A stretch of DNA of 50,925 nt from Deltaproteobacteria bacterium (GTDB taxonomy: Bacteria; Desulfobacterota; Desulfobaccia; Desulfobaccales; 0-14-0-80-60-11): contig QZIZ01000107.1 of the NCBI GenBank assembly GCA_003599195.1, positions 1 to 50,925 of the forward strand, in the 5' to 3' direction. Shown one piece after another: positions 16,753-25,100 of the stretch (within the stretch, counting starts at the first letter, position 1; the number at the start of each line of letters is the position of its first letter). The notes under the pieces were generated by a model. The model ran no database searches. It had not been told where the DNA came from and saw only the letters and a program-made list of their open reading frames with translations. The translations under genes and the position numbers were made by a program.

Positions 16753-18942
16753 ATGGACACCAGGATTAATCGCTCCACTCATCTTGTTAAACCAACCGTC
16801 TTTTTTATTACGGTCTTTTGTCTGCTCATGTTGGGAATTCCCTTCCAAGCGGCAGCCCGTAACGCGGCTATCTCCAACTTCACCAAGAACATCTCCGGCT
16901 TTGAGCCCGAGGGGGAAACCTGGGTGGATTACAACAGCGAGGTTCAGGTTTCCGGCAAATTCGTGCACATCCTCTGGGTCTCCCGTAAAGGTGACTGGAC
17001 GGAGATCCGCATCTGCTACTCCAGGTCCACCGACGGCGGGGTTACCTTTGAACTCCCCCGGGTCCTCTATAGTGTCACCACCAGCACCAATGATCTCATC
17101 TGCGGCCCCACCCTCAGAATGATGGCGGTGGAGGGCAAGAACGTGCACATTGCCTTTAGCCGCTCTTATCCCAGCAGCGCCGAACGGAATTGGTATTACA
17201 ACCTCTATTACTTGCGCTCCACCAATAACGGCGCCACTTTTAAACCGCCGCGGAAGCTCTTTGGGGGCACGGACGTCTGGCGCATCGAAAACGTCCGGAT
17301 CGCCGCCGACAGCGGCGGCAAGGTGACGATCGGGTATAATTACTATGCCAACTGGTACAACAACTACTCCTTCCGCACCTTCAATTCCGCTGACGGCGGC
17401 GCCACCTTTAAAAAGAAGGTCGTCGGCTCCAGCGCCGATTATTCCGGCACTCTCTACGATCTGAAACGGGTGGGCGACGATGTCTATCTGCTGTATTCCT
17501 GGACCCTGGAACCGGTTTACTACGGCAACTTCCAGGCCCTCATCAATGTGGCGGCCTCCAATGATGGGGGAGCCACCTTCAAGCGCAAGCAATTGAGCAC
17601 CAAGGCCACTGATGGCAGATATTACGCCTACGGCCTGCACGACAATCACTATTCCCCCAACTTGGCGGTGGCGGGAAACAATGTCTATGCCGTGTGGACG
17701 CAGAACGGCACGGCTTACAACAGCAACAACATCTCCTTATGTTTCCGCCGCTCCACCGACAAAGGGGCCACCTTCGGACCGGTTAAGAAACTGGCCACAA
17801 ATGGGGTGGGGATGGGTGATATGTCACTGGGTGGCGAAACTGTGGCGGCCCAGGGGAACTACGTGTACGTGGTTTTCTTCACCACGGGCTCCAGAGTGTA
17901 CCTGCGGCGTTCCAGGGACGCCGGCGCCGGTTTCCTGGCCCGCCAGGAGTTGACCGTACCCGGGGTGAGGTTCTTGGAAGGCGGCTGGTGGCCCCTGGTG
18001 CAGACCGACCCCGCCGTCTCCACCGGGGAGAAGGTCCACGTCGTGTGGAACCCGGCCACGTACCTGTTTTCCAGCAATGGGGGCGCTAAATTCACCAGGC
18101 AGGGGATGCTGCGGACCAAGTTCCTGGAAGTCGGGCCCCAAAGTCCCAACTGGGCCCTGGGAGCGGATGGGAAAGTGCACGTGAGCCTGGAAGGCGCCTG
18201 GGCCACGGCTTCTTCGGGAGGTTACGGGGATTCTGACATTTTCTACCGGCGCTGGCCCACCGCGCCGGAATTGAATGCCCCTTCCGGCACGCCCAAGGCC
18301 CTCAAACTAGTGGGCATTTATAATGAAATTTACGACAACATGCAGGTGGCCGCCAGCCCCAGCATCAACTTCAAGACGGCCATGACCGCGGAGGCCTGGA
18401 TCAAACCCAGCCGTAATGACAATGCCGAGGGATACTTCCTTTATAAATGTGATCCGGGTAAAGGAGGTGCCTGGGGTTCTTACATGCTGGGACAATGGCG
18501 CAACGGCCAGCTCGACGCCCGCATCGCCACCGCCGACAACGGCTTTGTGCTGGGGGGCGGCCCGGCCATCCCCAACGACCAGTGGACCCACGTGGCCATG
18601 ACGTATAATTCCGCAGCGACCGGCAATAATTTCAAAATCTACGTGAACGGCGAATTAGCCGGCGAGACGGCGGCCACCGGCAAACTGGACACCAAGGACG
18701 GCCTCCTGTTCGTGGGAGCTGATAATTCTTATAACTATCGCGACGGGATTCAGATCAGGGAACTGCGGCTTTGGAAAGGGGCGAGGTCGGCATCCGCCAT
18801 TAAGAACAACATGAACAAGACCCTTACCGGAAACGAATCCGGTCTGGCCGCCTTGTACAACTTCGAAGACACCACCCGAGACAGCACCCCTAACGCCAAT
18901 CACGGGATGCTGATGTATCAGGAGACTTTCGTTGAGCAGTAA
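16753..18942 (+). CDS. Secreted BNR/sialidase-like repeat protein with C-terminal LamG domain
   Basis: 729-residue exported protein. A signal peptide covers about residues 1-36 (hydrophobic VFFITVFCLLMLGIPF, then AAA). The N-terminal two thirds contain at least six BNR/Asp-box-like units of type S-x-D-G-G-x-T-F, for example RSTDGGVTF, RSTNNGATF, NSADGGATF, ASNDGGATF, RRSTDKGATF and SSNGGAKF, as in beta-propeller sialidase folds. From about 515 a laminin-G/concanavalin-like domain follows (TAEAWIKPS, WTHVAMTYN, NFKIYVNGELAGETAATGKL, IRELRLWKGARSASAIK), typical of carbohydrate binding. No catalytic sialidase residues can be assigned, so it may be a binding or surface protein. Start ATG 16753 has a perfect AAAGGAGG upstream. 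Confidence 0.8.
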   Translation: MDTRINRSTHLVKPTVFFITVFCLLMLGIPFQAAARNAAISNFTKNISGFEPEGETWVDYNSEVQVSGKFVHILWVSRKGDWTEIRICYSRSTDGGVTFELPRVLYSVTTSTNDLICGPTLRMMAVEGKNVHIAFSRSYPSSAERNWYYNLYYLRSTNNGATFKPPRKLFGGTDVWRIENVRIAADSGGKVTIGYNYYANWYNNYSFRTFNSADGGATFKKKVVGSSADYSGTLYDLKRVGDDVYLLYSWTLEPVYYGNFQALINVAASNDGGATFKRKQLSTKATDGRYYAYGLHDNHYSPNLAVAGNNVYAVWTQNGTAYNSNNISLCFRRSTDKGATFGPVKKLATNGVGMGDMSLGGETVAAQGNYVYVVFFTTGSRVYLRRSRDAGAGFLARQELTVPGVRFLEGGWWPLVQTDPAVSTGEKVHVVWNPATYLFSSNGGAKFTRQGMLRTKFLEVGPQSPNWALGADGKVHVSLEGAWATASSGGYGDSDIFYRRWPTAPELNAPSGTPKALKLVGIYNEIYDNMQVAASPSINFKTAMTAEAWIKPSRNDNAEGYFLYKCDPGKGGAWGSYMLGQWRNGQLDARIATADNGFVLGGGPAIPNDQWTHVAMTYNSAATGNNFKIYVNGELAGETAATGKLDTKDGLLFVGADNSYNYRDGIQIRELRLWKGARSASAIKNNMNKTLTGNESGLAALYNFEDTTRDSTPNANHGMLMYQETFVEQ

Positions 18943-19003
18943 GTCCGGAGGTGGAAAAGCCGTGATCTCATAATCAACAGGATCATGCCTTTCCATTTTT
19001 AAA

Positions 19004-19035
19004 GATTAAAGCCGGGCCATGGCCCGGCTTTAATC
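19004..19035. terminator. Perfect 32-bp palindrome, probable terminator
   Basis: The arms gattaaagccgggcca and tggcccggctttaatc are perfectly complementary and abut directly. It lies 61 bp after the BNR/LamG gene. The + strand T-run after it is weak; on the - strand it would be followed by tttaaaaat. It shares the taaagccggg/cccggcttta core with the nuo terminator at 12399-12434. Confidence 0.6.
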
Positions 19036-19079
19036 GTGATGGCGGCCTATATCGGCGTGGATCGGCGGAAAATTATATG

Positions 19080-19171
19080 AGTTGCCAAAAGTTTTTTCCG
19101 ACCCCCCCCTCACCCTAACCCTCTCCCCCCCTGGGGGGAGAGGGAATAAAAGGAAGAAACTTTTGGCAATT
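19080..19171. repeat. Nested palindrome: outer ttgccaaaagtt arms, inner C-rich palindrome
   Basis: Outer arms agttgccaaaagttttttcc (19080-19099) and ggaagaaacttttggcaatt (19152-19171) are complementary at 18 of 20 positions. The interior is a different palindrome, ccctctcccccc / ggggggagaggg, preceded by ctcaccctaac. The C-rich unit resembles the common dispersed ctcaccctaaccctctcccc palindrome seen in many Gram-negative genomes. Confidence 0.75.
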
Positions 19172-19206
19172 GCTATAACCGCCGTTAAACCCAGATGACC
19201 GTGCCC

Positions 19207-19458
19207 TTATTTCCCCTTCAACTCGTGAATCCTGGCCTCCACCCCGGCCATTTCCTTTTTCAGTTCTTCCAGGTAGTCCCGGAGGCGCTCCAGTTCCTCC
19301 GCGGGCGAGATGAAGCGCCTAAAGCCCATGCCGCCGCAACAGCAGGACCCCATGCGGCCGTGGCCGAAGCCGTGGTGCATGCCGCCGGGACCGCAACCGA
19401 ATCCCCGCATACCGCCGTGCCCATGTCCGTGACCGTGACCTTGACCCATTTGACACAT
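19207..19458 (-). CDS. Small His/Gly/Cys-rich protein with C-terminal coiled coil
   Basis: 83-residue protein. I chose the ATG at 19458, 8 nt after GGGAGG; the longer open frame to 19617 overlaps the upstream gene and is not credible. The N-terminal half is metal-ligand-rich: GQGHGHGHGHGG, several more His/Met, and a CCC triplet (MGSCCCGGMG). The C-terminal 35 residues form a charged heptad-like helix (AEELERLRDYLEELKKEM). The layout resembles DUF5320-type small proteins common in deltaproteobacteria and methanogens; metal binding is an inference. It follows the HicB-like gene by 16 nt on the same strand and is probably co-transcribed. Confidence 0.65.
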   Translation of the reverse strand: MCQMGQGHGHGHGHGGMRGFGCGPGGMHHGFGHGRMGSCCCGGMGFRRFISPAEELERLRDYLEELKKEMAGVEARIHELKGK

Positions 19459-19474
19459 ACCTGTTACCTCCCTT

Positions 19475-19657
19475 TCATTCCTGCCGCGAACCCTGGAGGG
19501 CAGAATAGTCGGCCATAGCCGACAGGTATTCCTGAATAGCGTCCCGGATATTCTCCATGGCCTCTTCTTCCGTGTCGCCCTGGGACCAGCATCCCGGCAA
19601 ACCGGGACAAAAGACACTGTATCCCTCTTCCGTTCGCTCCACTCTGATAGCGGGCAT
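19475..19657 (-). CDS. HicB-like antitoxin-family protein without a HicA partner
   Basis: 60-residue protein with the typical HicB fold signature: EEGYSVFCPGLPGCWSQGDT followed by EEEAMENIRDAIQEYL. Start ATG 19657 follows GGAGG at good spacing; a longer open frame to 19711 would run into the hairpin at 19672-19713. HicB proteins normally neutralise the HicA ribonuclease and repress their own operon, usually through an extra HTH or Arc-type domain. Here the protein ends after the HicB domain, and no hicA is visible on either side. Solitary members of this family are common and may have other roles. Confidence 0.75.
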   Translation of the reverse strand: MPAIRVERTEEGYSVFCPGLPGCWSQGDTEEEAMENIRDAIQEYLSAMADYSALQGSRQE

Positions 19658-19671
19658 TTCCTCCACCCACC

Positions 19672-19713
19672 TTTTGAATCCGCACAGGCTGGAAAGCCTG
19701 TGCGGATTCAAAA
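19672..19713. repeat. Perfect 19-bp hairpin upstream of the HicB-like gene
   Basis: Arms ttttgaatccgcacaggct (19672-19690) and agcctgtgcggattcaaaa (19695-19713) flank a ggaa loop with no mismatch. The core cacaggctggaaagcctgtg resembles a dispersed palindrome common in other genomes. It ends only 14 bp before the HicB-like start codon on the - strand. It may terminate the gene upstream or act as an operator. Confidence 0.75.
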
Positions 19714-19766
19714 TACCGCTGAAGAGCCTTGAACTTGGAACCCGGAACTTGGAACTCGGAACTTTC

Positions 19767-20096
19767 CTAGGCCGCCCTTCTGGTCCGCTTCTTCAGGCGG
19801 TTGGCCTTCTTCCGGATGATGTCGATCTTCTTTTGGGGTTCGCCCGCGGCGATGGCCTCCTGTTTCTTGTTCCGCATCTCCCGGGCCTTTTCTTTCAGAT
19901 CCCGCATGCTTACCTTCTCGCCCTTCCCTTCATCCTTGATGCCTTTTACTTCCTTAATGGCCGCCAGCAATTCCTCTTTGTTCATGCCGTGGACGCCGGT
20001 GATCTCGCCCATGTCCAGGGCGTATTTCCGGAGTTCCGTGGCCGTCATCCGGTCCAGGGGTTTTTCCTTTTTCTCTTTGCGTTCCTTTTTTGCCAT
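19767..20096 (-). CDS. Small basic protein with Rho N-terminal/SAP-like domain
   Basis: 109-residue, very lysine/arginine-rich protein. Residues about 13-50 (LDRMTATELRKYALDMGEIT, then MNKEELLAAIKEV) match the helix-extended-loop-helix pattern of Rho_N/SAP domains, which bind nucleic acid. The rest is a long charged helix ending in KKRTRRAA. AAGGAG precedes ATG 20096. Nucleic acid binding is likely, but the exact role is unknown. It is followed by the hairpin at 19672-19713, which may be its terminator. Confidence 0.65.
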   Translation of the reverse strand: MAKKERKEKKEKPLDRMTATELRKYALDMGEITGVHGMNKEELLAAIKEVKGIKDEGKGEKVSMRDLKEKAREMRNKKQEAIAAGEPQKKIDIIRKKANRLKKRTRRAA

Positions 20097-20205
20097 TATC
20101 TTTCTCCTTTGAAAAAGAAGCTGACAGCTTTCAGCCTTCAGCTTTCAGCTAAAAATTGTCGATCATTATCAGAAGCTGACAGCCGATAGATGACAGCCTT
20201 TAATC

Positions 20206-20991
20206 CTATTTTTCTTCTTTAATCTCCAGTCTCTCCGCCAGCTTGATAAATGGTTTCACCAGGTCGATGGGAATGGGGAAGAGCGTGGTGGAGTTCTTTT
20301 CCGCGGCGATCTCCCTCAGGGTTTGCAGATAACGCAGTTGCAGGGACATGGGCTCCGCGGCCAGCACCCGGGCGGCCTCCGCCATCTTGGCCGCGGCCTG
20401 GAATTCCCCTTCGGCGTTGATCACTTTAGCCCGCCGTTCCCGCTCCGCTTCCGCCTGTTTGGCCATGGCCCGCTGCATTTCGATGGGCAGATCGATGGCC
20501 CTTACTTCCACCAGGGTCACCTTGATGCCCCAAGGCTCAGTCTGCTGGTCCAGGATCTCGGCCAGTTGGGCGTTGACCTTTTCCCGTTCCGCCAGCAGGT
20601 CGTCCAGCTCCACCTGGCCGCAGACGCTCCGCAGGGTGGTTTGGGCCAGAAGCTGGGTGGCGGCATAATAATCCCGGACTTCGATGATCGCTTTCAAGGG
20701 ATCCATCACCCGGAAATAGACTACCGCGTTCACCTTCACGGTGACGTTGTCCCGGGTGATAATGTCCTGGGAGGGGACGTCGTAGGTGACCAACTGCAGG
20801 TTGACCTTGACCATCTTATCGATGATGGGAATAAGGATGATCAGGCCCGGCCCCTTGGCCCGATCCAGGGCCCGGCCCAGGCGGAAGACCACCCCCCGTT
20901 CGTATTCGTTCAGGATCTTGATGGCGCTCATGAGAAAGAACACCGCCAGAATGATAAAGATCATCATGGAACCGGAAATGAATTGGAACAT
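20206..20991 (-). CDS. Slipin (SPFH/band 7 stomatin-like membrane protein)
   Basis: 261 residues. An N-terminal membrane helix ([18 protein letters not shown]) is followed by the SPFH core: [47 protein letters not shown] and [20 protein letters not shown]. The alanine-rich helix [20 protein letters not shown] is typical of stomatin oligomers. The protein should form ring-like scaffolds at the inner membrane. It lies 58 nt after the NfeD-type protease gene on the same strand; slipin and NfeD are a classic functional pair, where the protease cleaves the stomatin C-terminus in the archaeal homologues. AAGGAGG precedes the ATG. Confidence 0.9.
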   Translation of the reverse strand: MFQFISGSMMIFIILAVFFLMSAIKILNEYERGVVFRLGRALDRAKGPGLIILIPIIDKMVKVNLQLVTYDVPSQDIITRDNVTVKVNAVVYFRVMDPLKAIIEVRDYYAATQLLAQTTLRSVCGQVELDDLLAEREKVNAQLAEILDQQTEPWGIKVTLVEVRAIDLPIEMQRAMAKQAEAERERRAKVINAEGEFQAAAKMAEAARVLAAEPMSLQLRYLQTLREIAAEKNSTTLFPIPIDLVKPFIKLAERLEIKEEK

Positions 20992-21049
20992 AAAGCCTCC
21001 TTGTTATACCAACTTACCTATCACGCAAAACGAAAAACGAAAAACGGTA

Positions 21050-22348
21050 TCACATAACCCGGCGCACCCGGAGCTTGAGATTCTCCACCGCCACCACTTC
21101 CACGGTTTCCCCCGCGTTTACCGGCTCCTCACTCACCGCCTGCCAGTATTCGCCGTGCACGAAGACCCGGCCTTCCGGCTTCAGGGGGGTATAGGCCGTG
21201 CCCCGCTCCCCCACCATGCCCGCTTCGCCGGTAATGGAGCGCCGCAGCTGGGTGCGCAGCACCAGATAGCCGATGCCGGCAAAAAACAGGGACACTATGA
21301 CTACCGTGGGTATCAGCACGGACCAGTGGATGCTCATTCCTTCTTCTCCCTCCCGGAAAAGCATCATGGCCCCGAAAAAGAGCGAAGAGACCCCCGCCAG
21401 CGTCAGCAGTCCGTAACTGACCACATAAATTTCCAGGATAAAAAAGACAAATGCCAGGGCAATCAACAGCATGCCGATAAAATTGACGGGCAGGGTCTGA
21501 AACGCAAAGAGGGCCAGGAGCAGGCAGAGTGCCCCCACCACCCCCGGCAGGATGACCCCGGGATGGGCCAGTTCGAAGTAGAGCCCGGCCAGGCCGATCA
21601 TCATCAGGATGAAGGCGATGTTGGGGTCGGCGATGTGCTTCAGAATCCGGGTGCGGAAACCCTCGGGAAGATCCCTGACGGTCGCGGCTGCGGTATGCAG
21701 CACCTGCGGTTTGCCAGCCACCATCACCTTGCGGCCGTCCACTTTTTTCAGCAGGTCATCCACATCTTCGGCCAGCACGTCCACGACCTTCAGGCGCATG
21801 GCCTCGGCCGCGGGGATGGACGCGCTCTGGCGGATGCCCTTCTCCACCCAGTCGGCGTTGCGGCCCCGTTCCACGGCCAGGGCCCGGCCGTACGCAACCA
21901 TATCGTTGACCACCTTTGCGCCCATGATCTTATCCATCTTGCCCATGCCCACGGACACGGGATGGGCCGCGCCGATATTGGTGCCCGGAGCCATGGCCGC
22001 CACCGGCGCGGCCATGGTGATCAGCAGCCCTGCGGACGCGGCCCGGGCCCCCTTGGGGGAGACATAAACGATCACCGGCACCTTGGCGTTGATGATGGCC
22101 TGGGCGATCAGCCGCATGGAGGAATCGAGCCCGCCCGGGGTGTTCAACTGGATCACCAGGGCTTCGGCCTGCTCTTTTTCCGCGGTGCGGATGCCGTCCT
22201 GGATGAACTCCGCCAGACCCGGATTGATGGAACCTTCCGCAGGCAGAACCAGGACCCGCCGGGGAGCGGCCTCGGACGCGGCTCCCCCGAGGCTGAAGCA
22301 GGCAAAACCGAGAATCACTAAGCAAAAAAGGTACTTAATTTTCCTCAT
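21050..22348 (-). CDS. NfeD-family membrane serine protease (ClpP-class)
   Basis: 432-residue long-form NfeD protein. A signal peptide or TM helix at residues 1-25 is followed by a ClpP-like protease domain (about 30-230): IQLNTPGGLDSSMRLIAQAI, and the nucleophile motif GARAASAGLLI with Ser105. Lys145 is the likely partner of the Ser-Lys dyad, by analogy with the archaeal PH1510 enzyme. Several TM helices (about 240-350) and a C-terminal OB-fold (GMVGERGTAYTPLKPEGRVF, VEVVAVENLKLRV) complete the architecture. It overlaps the end of the uracil-DNA glycosylase gene by 14 nt and precedes its slipin partner. Confidence 0.9.
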   Translation of the reverse strand: MRKIKYLFCLVILGFACFSLGGAASEAAPRRVLVLPAEGSINPGLAEFIQDGIRTAEKEQAEALVIQLNTPGGLDSSMRLIAQAIINAKVPVIVYVSPKGARAASAGLLITMAAPVAAMAPGTNIGAAHPVSVGMGKMDKIMGAKVVNDMVAYGRALAVERGRNADWVEKGIRQSASIPAAEAMRLKVVDVLAEDVDDLLKKVDGRKVMVAGKPQVLHTAAATVRDLPEGFRTRILKHIADPNIAFILMMIGLAGLYFELAHPGVILPGVVGALCLLLALFAFQTLPVNFIGMLLIALAFVFFILEIYVVSYGLLTLAGVSSLFFGAMMLFREGEEGMSIHWSVLIPTVVIVSLFFAGIGYLVLRTQLRRSITGEAGMVGERGTAYTPLKPEGRVFVHGEYWQAVSEEPVNAGETVEVVAVENLKLRVRRVM

Positions 22349-23048
22349 AGGCCGCCAGATACTCCATCACCTGCTGCATGTCGTCCCAGGTCTTATGCCG
22401 CTCCTTGGGAAAACGGAGCAGGTAGGAAGGATGGAAAGTGGGCATCACCCTGATTTTTCCATATTTTTGCCATTGTCCCCGGAGCCTGGTCAAAGGCGCG
22501 GGGGTGGACAGCAAACCCTGGGTGGCCACCCGCCCTAAAGTGACGATCACCCGGGGCTGGATGGCCTCGATCTGCTTCCGCAAGAAAGGCAGGCACTTTT
22601 CGCTCTCATCCGCCTCCGGCTCCCGGTTACCGGGAGGGCGGCATTTAACCACGTTGGCGATATAGACTTCCTCTCGTCTGAGACCCAGCTTGCTCAACAG
22701 ATTGTTCAGCAACTGCCCGGCCGCGCCCACGAAAGGCAGGCCCTGGAGGTCCTCCTCCTCACCCGGGCCTTCGCCGATGAACATCAATGCGGCCCGGGCC
22801 GAACCGTCGCCGAAGACGATATTCTTCCGGGTTCGCGAAAGCTTGCAGCGTTTGCAATCACCCAGTTCGGCGCGAATCTCCTTCAGGGTTAAAACCCCGG
22901 TGGCTTCGTTAACCTGCTCCGAAGCTGGGGCCTCTGGCTCCGCAGGGGTCCCCGGCCAACCCAGGCGGCGCTGGAAGCGCAGCCAGTCCTCCAGGGCCGC
23001 GGTAAGTTCCTGCAATTCTGCGACCGGGTCTTCAGAATATGATTTCAT
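22335..23048 (-). CDS. Uracil-DNA glycosylase, family 4/5 iron-sulfur type
   Basis: 237-residue DNA repair enzyme that removes uracil from DNA. I chose ATG 23048; a longer frame from a GTG at 23078 begins inside a C-rich repeat. The first 70 residues are a variable linker. The core has CKRCKLSRTRKNIVFGDG (first Cys pair of the 4Fe-4S cluster), the active-site motif GEGPGEEEDLQGLPFVG, KCRPPGNREPEADESEKC (second Cys pair) and the C-terminal HPSYLLR motif. The stop lies inside the nfeD coding region (14-nt overlap). Family 4 enzymes are common in thermophiles and anaerobes. Confidence 0.92.
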   Translation of the reverse strand: MKSYSEDPVAELQELTAALEDWLRFQRRLGWPGTPAEPEAPASEQVNEATGVLTLKEIRAELGDCKRCKLSRTRKNIVFGDGSARAALMFIGEGPGEEEDLQGLPFVGAAGQLLNNLLSKLGLRREEVYIANVVKCRPPGNREPEADESEKCLPFLRKQIEAIQPRVIVTLGRVATQGLLSTPAPLTRLRGQWQKYGKIRVMPTFHPSYLLRFPKERHKTWDDMQQVMEYLAAYEEN

Positions 23049-23221
23049 AGATTTGGTTTCTGCCACCGCCCCCCTCACCCCGGCCCTCTCCCCCCGCCGG
23101 GGGGGAGAGGGAGTTTGGCGGTCCCGTCTCAGGTCTCCGGTTTCCGATTTTCGATTAAAAGAACAGCTTCATACAGAATTAATAAGTATTCCGATTATTG
23201 CTAAACTTCCGGTTTCAAGCA

Positions 23222-23305
23222 CCCGAGAGGGCAGATAAATCCAACTATCACCAAACGCTTTAGATAATCGGCCGCTTAAGTCCCCCCTCCCTTGAGGGGA
23301 GGGGG
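23222..23305 (+). repeat. Dispersed repeat, copy 1
   Basis: Shares the blocks gagggc(a/g)gataaa(c/t)cca and cggccgcttaagtcccccctc with the reverse complement of 25868-25960, in the same order and at similar spacing. The block between them is diverged. Confidence 0.65.
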
Positions 23306-23394
23306 TTAGGGGGAGGGTGGCGACTTTGGGCCACGAGGGTCCAAAGACGCCACCCCCTCCCTACCCTCCCCCCTCCAGGGGGAGGAGAAAAGTG
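23294..23394. repeat. Nested palindrome of G/C-rich arms with a small inner hairpin
   Basis: The outer arms around gagggggttagggggagggt and ggcg (from about 23296) pair with cgccaccccctccctaccct and following bases (about 23349-23380). The centre carries ctttgg / ccaaag, a separate 6-bp hairpin. A further cccctcccttgaggggaggg palindrome abuts on the left. Confidence 0.55.
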
Positions 23395-23617
23395 GGTACA
23401 CCAGTGCCTTTGGAGAACTTTTACGATTCCGCAGTTGAGAAGGCAACAATCGATTAAGTATTAATTCATGGACCTTTAATTCACCCATAAATCAATAAAA
23501 ACCGTAGGGCTGGCGTACCCGCCCGCCATAATCTACATAAATATATGTTTGCGTCTTCCTTTGCGCCTTTGCGTCTTTGCGTGAGGCCTTCTTTTTCGAA
23601 AACCCTCAGGCCCGCGC

Positions 23618-24817
23618 CTACCGCGGCGGCGGCAGCAGCGCGGCCACCTGGTCCAGCACCTTCTCCGCCACTTCTTCCTTGCTGAGGAGCGGCAGGGGCA
23701 AGAGCAAATTCTTCCGGCCGATGATGGTCACTTCGTTGGTGTCCACGGCAAAGCCGGAATCGGGGCGATTCACCTGGTTGGCCACAATCAGGTCCAGGCC
23801 CTTATCTTCCAGCTTTTTCCGGGCCGCGGCCTCCAGGTCCCGGGTCTCCGCGGCGAAGCCCACCACCACCTGCTTTTTTTTGAGAGCAGCCACTTCCTTG
23901 AGGATATCCGGGTTCTGGGTCAGGTGCACCGTCAATTCCGGGGAGCCTCGCTTCATCTTGTGTTCGGACCGGCTCGTGGGGTGATAGTCCCCCACGGCCG
24001 CGGCCATGAGCAGGGCCTCGGACTCGGGGAAGCGCGCCAGCACCGCGTCCAGCATCTCCCGGGCGGTCCGGACCTCCAGCCGTTCCACCCCATGGGGCGC
24101 GGGCAGATGCGAGGGACCGCTGATCAGACAGACCTCCGCGCCCCGGCGCCGGGCCACCTTGGCCAAAGCATAGCCCTGTTTGCCGCTGGAGCGGTTGGTT
24201 AAAAAGCGCACCGGGTCCAGGTCTTCGTGAGTCGGCCCGGCGGTGACCAAAATCCGGCGGCCCGCCAGATCCTGGGGACTCAGCAACTGCGCCAACGCCT
24301 CCAGGATGGTCTCCACCTCGGGAAGCCGGCCGTAGCCGATGGCGCCGCAGGCCAGTTCCCCGGCCTCCGGGTGCAGCACCTCCAGGCCCCGGTCTCTAAG
24401 CTTGACAACATTATCTTGCACCGCGGGGTTGGCCCACATCTCGCAGTTCATGGCCGGGCAGATAAGGATCGGTTTGGTCGAGGCTAGGAGGATGGTGGTG
24501 AGCAGATCGTCCCCGATCCCTGCCGCCATCTTGCCCATGAGATTGGCCGTGGCCGGCGCCAGCACGATGGCGTCCACTTCCTGCCCCAGGGCTATGTGCT
24601 CCAGGGGTTCGCTGCCGGGGCCGAACATGGCGGTGGCCGCCTTCTCGCCGGTCAAGGCCTGGAAGGTCAGGGGCGTCACAAACTCCTGGGCCGCCCGGGT
24701 CATCACCACCTTGACCCTGGCCCCGCCGGAGACCAGGCGCCGGGCCAACTCCGCGGCCTTATACGCGGCAATGCCGCCGGAGACGCCTATGAGGATGCGT
24801 TTGCCGGTGAAGGCCAT
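23618..24817 (-). CDS. coaBC: Bifunctional phosphopantothenoylcysteine decarboxylase / phosphopantothenate-cysteine ligase
   Basis: 399-residue enzyme of coenzyme A synthesis. It joins cysteine to phosphopantothenate (CoaB) and then decarboxylates the product (CoaC, FMN-dependent). The N-terminal flavoprotein domain has ILIGVSGGIAAYKAAELARR, the PxMNxxMW motif (CPAMNCEMW) and the Cys-containing loop LACGAIGYGRL. The C-terminal ligase starts at GRRILVTAGPTHEDLDPVRF, then LTNRSSGKQGYALA, and has QNPDILKEVAALKKKQVVVG and FAAET. Both halves look complete and the length is normal. The 280 bp upstream of the start are a nested palindrome. Confidence 0.96.
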   Translation of the reverse strand: MAFTGKRILIGVSGGIAAYKAAELARRLVSGGARVKVVMTRAAQEFVTPLTFQALTGEKAATAMFGPGSEPLEHIALGQEVDAIVLAPATANLMGKMAAGIGDDLLTTILLASTKPILICPAMNCEMWANPAVQDNVVKLRDRGLEVLHPEAGELACGAIGYGRLPEVETILEALAQLLSPQDLAGRRILVTAGPTHEDLDPVRFLTNRSSGKQGYALAKVARRRGAEVCLISGPSHLPAPHGVERLEVRTAREMLDAVLARFPESEALLMAAAVGDYHPTSRSEHKMKRGSPELTVHLTQNPDILKEVAALKKKQVVVGFAAETRDLEAAARKKLEDKGLDLIVANQVNRPDSGFAVDTNEVTIIGRKNLLLPLPLLSKEEVAEKVLDQVAALLPPPR

Positions 24818-24831
24818 TCGCTGTCCTTTGT

Positions 24832-25100
24832 TAAGTGAAGTGACGAGTGATCAGTAATAAGTGATCAGTGATCAGTGAAAAACCTTTTTCCCGTCATTCC
24901 CCAAAATTTGATGGCCTGGTAAAAAGTCGAAAATTCCAAAAATCGCCGATTTAAGCTGCTGATTTTATTGAGCCGGTTAGGGGAAATCAGCATATTTTTG
25001 ACTTTTTACAGTGCCATCAAAAATTAAGGCTCAAAGTTGATAACATTCTGGAATCACAATTCATTTACCGATTACTTATTACTGTTTCACTGCTCACTTA
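24832..25100. repeat. Nested palindrome filling the gap between coaBC and the MBL hydrolase gene
   Basis: The outer arms are word repeats of agtgatcagtga type: 24832-24872 (with ttaagtga and cagtaataagtgatc) pairs with 25069-25100 (gattacttattactg and tcactgctcacttaa). The inner element is a 123-bp inverted repeat, 24903-24934 against 24992-25025, with arms of the type tttgatggc-ctg-gtaaaaagtc. The right outer arm reaches exactly the stop codon of the MBL gene. Confidence 0.75.

Larger units (their letters stand above)
23049..23617. other. 570-bp intergenic region made of palindromes and dispersed repeats
   Basis: No gene is visible. It contains, in order: a C-rich palindrome (23069-23111), a copy of a repeat found inverted at 25868-25960 (about 23222-23305), a nested palindrome (23294-23394), and a word repeat with tttgcgtc and tttgcgcc units (23548-23586). 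It lies upstream of the - strand glycosylase gene and downstream of coaBC. Confidence 0.7.

Noticed and set aside
20786..22321. 511-residue open frame on + opposite the slipin and NfeD genes
   Set aside because: The - strand frames carry intact SPFH and NfeD motifs; the + translation is biased in His/Gln/Gly and matches nothing.
23049..23617. Insertion sequence remnant
   Set aside because: No transposase fragment in any frame; only palindromes and short repeats are present.
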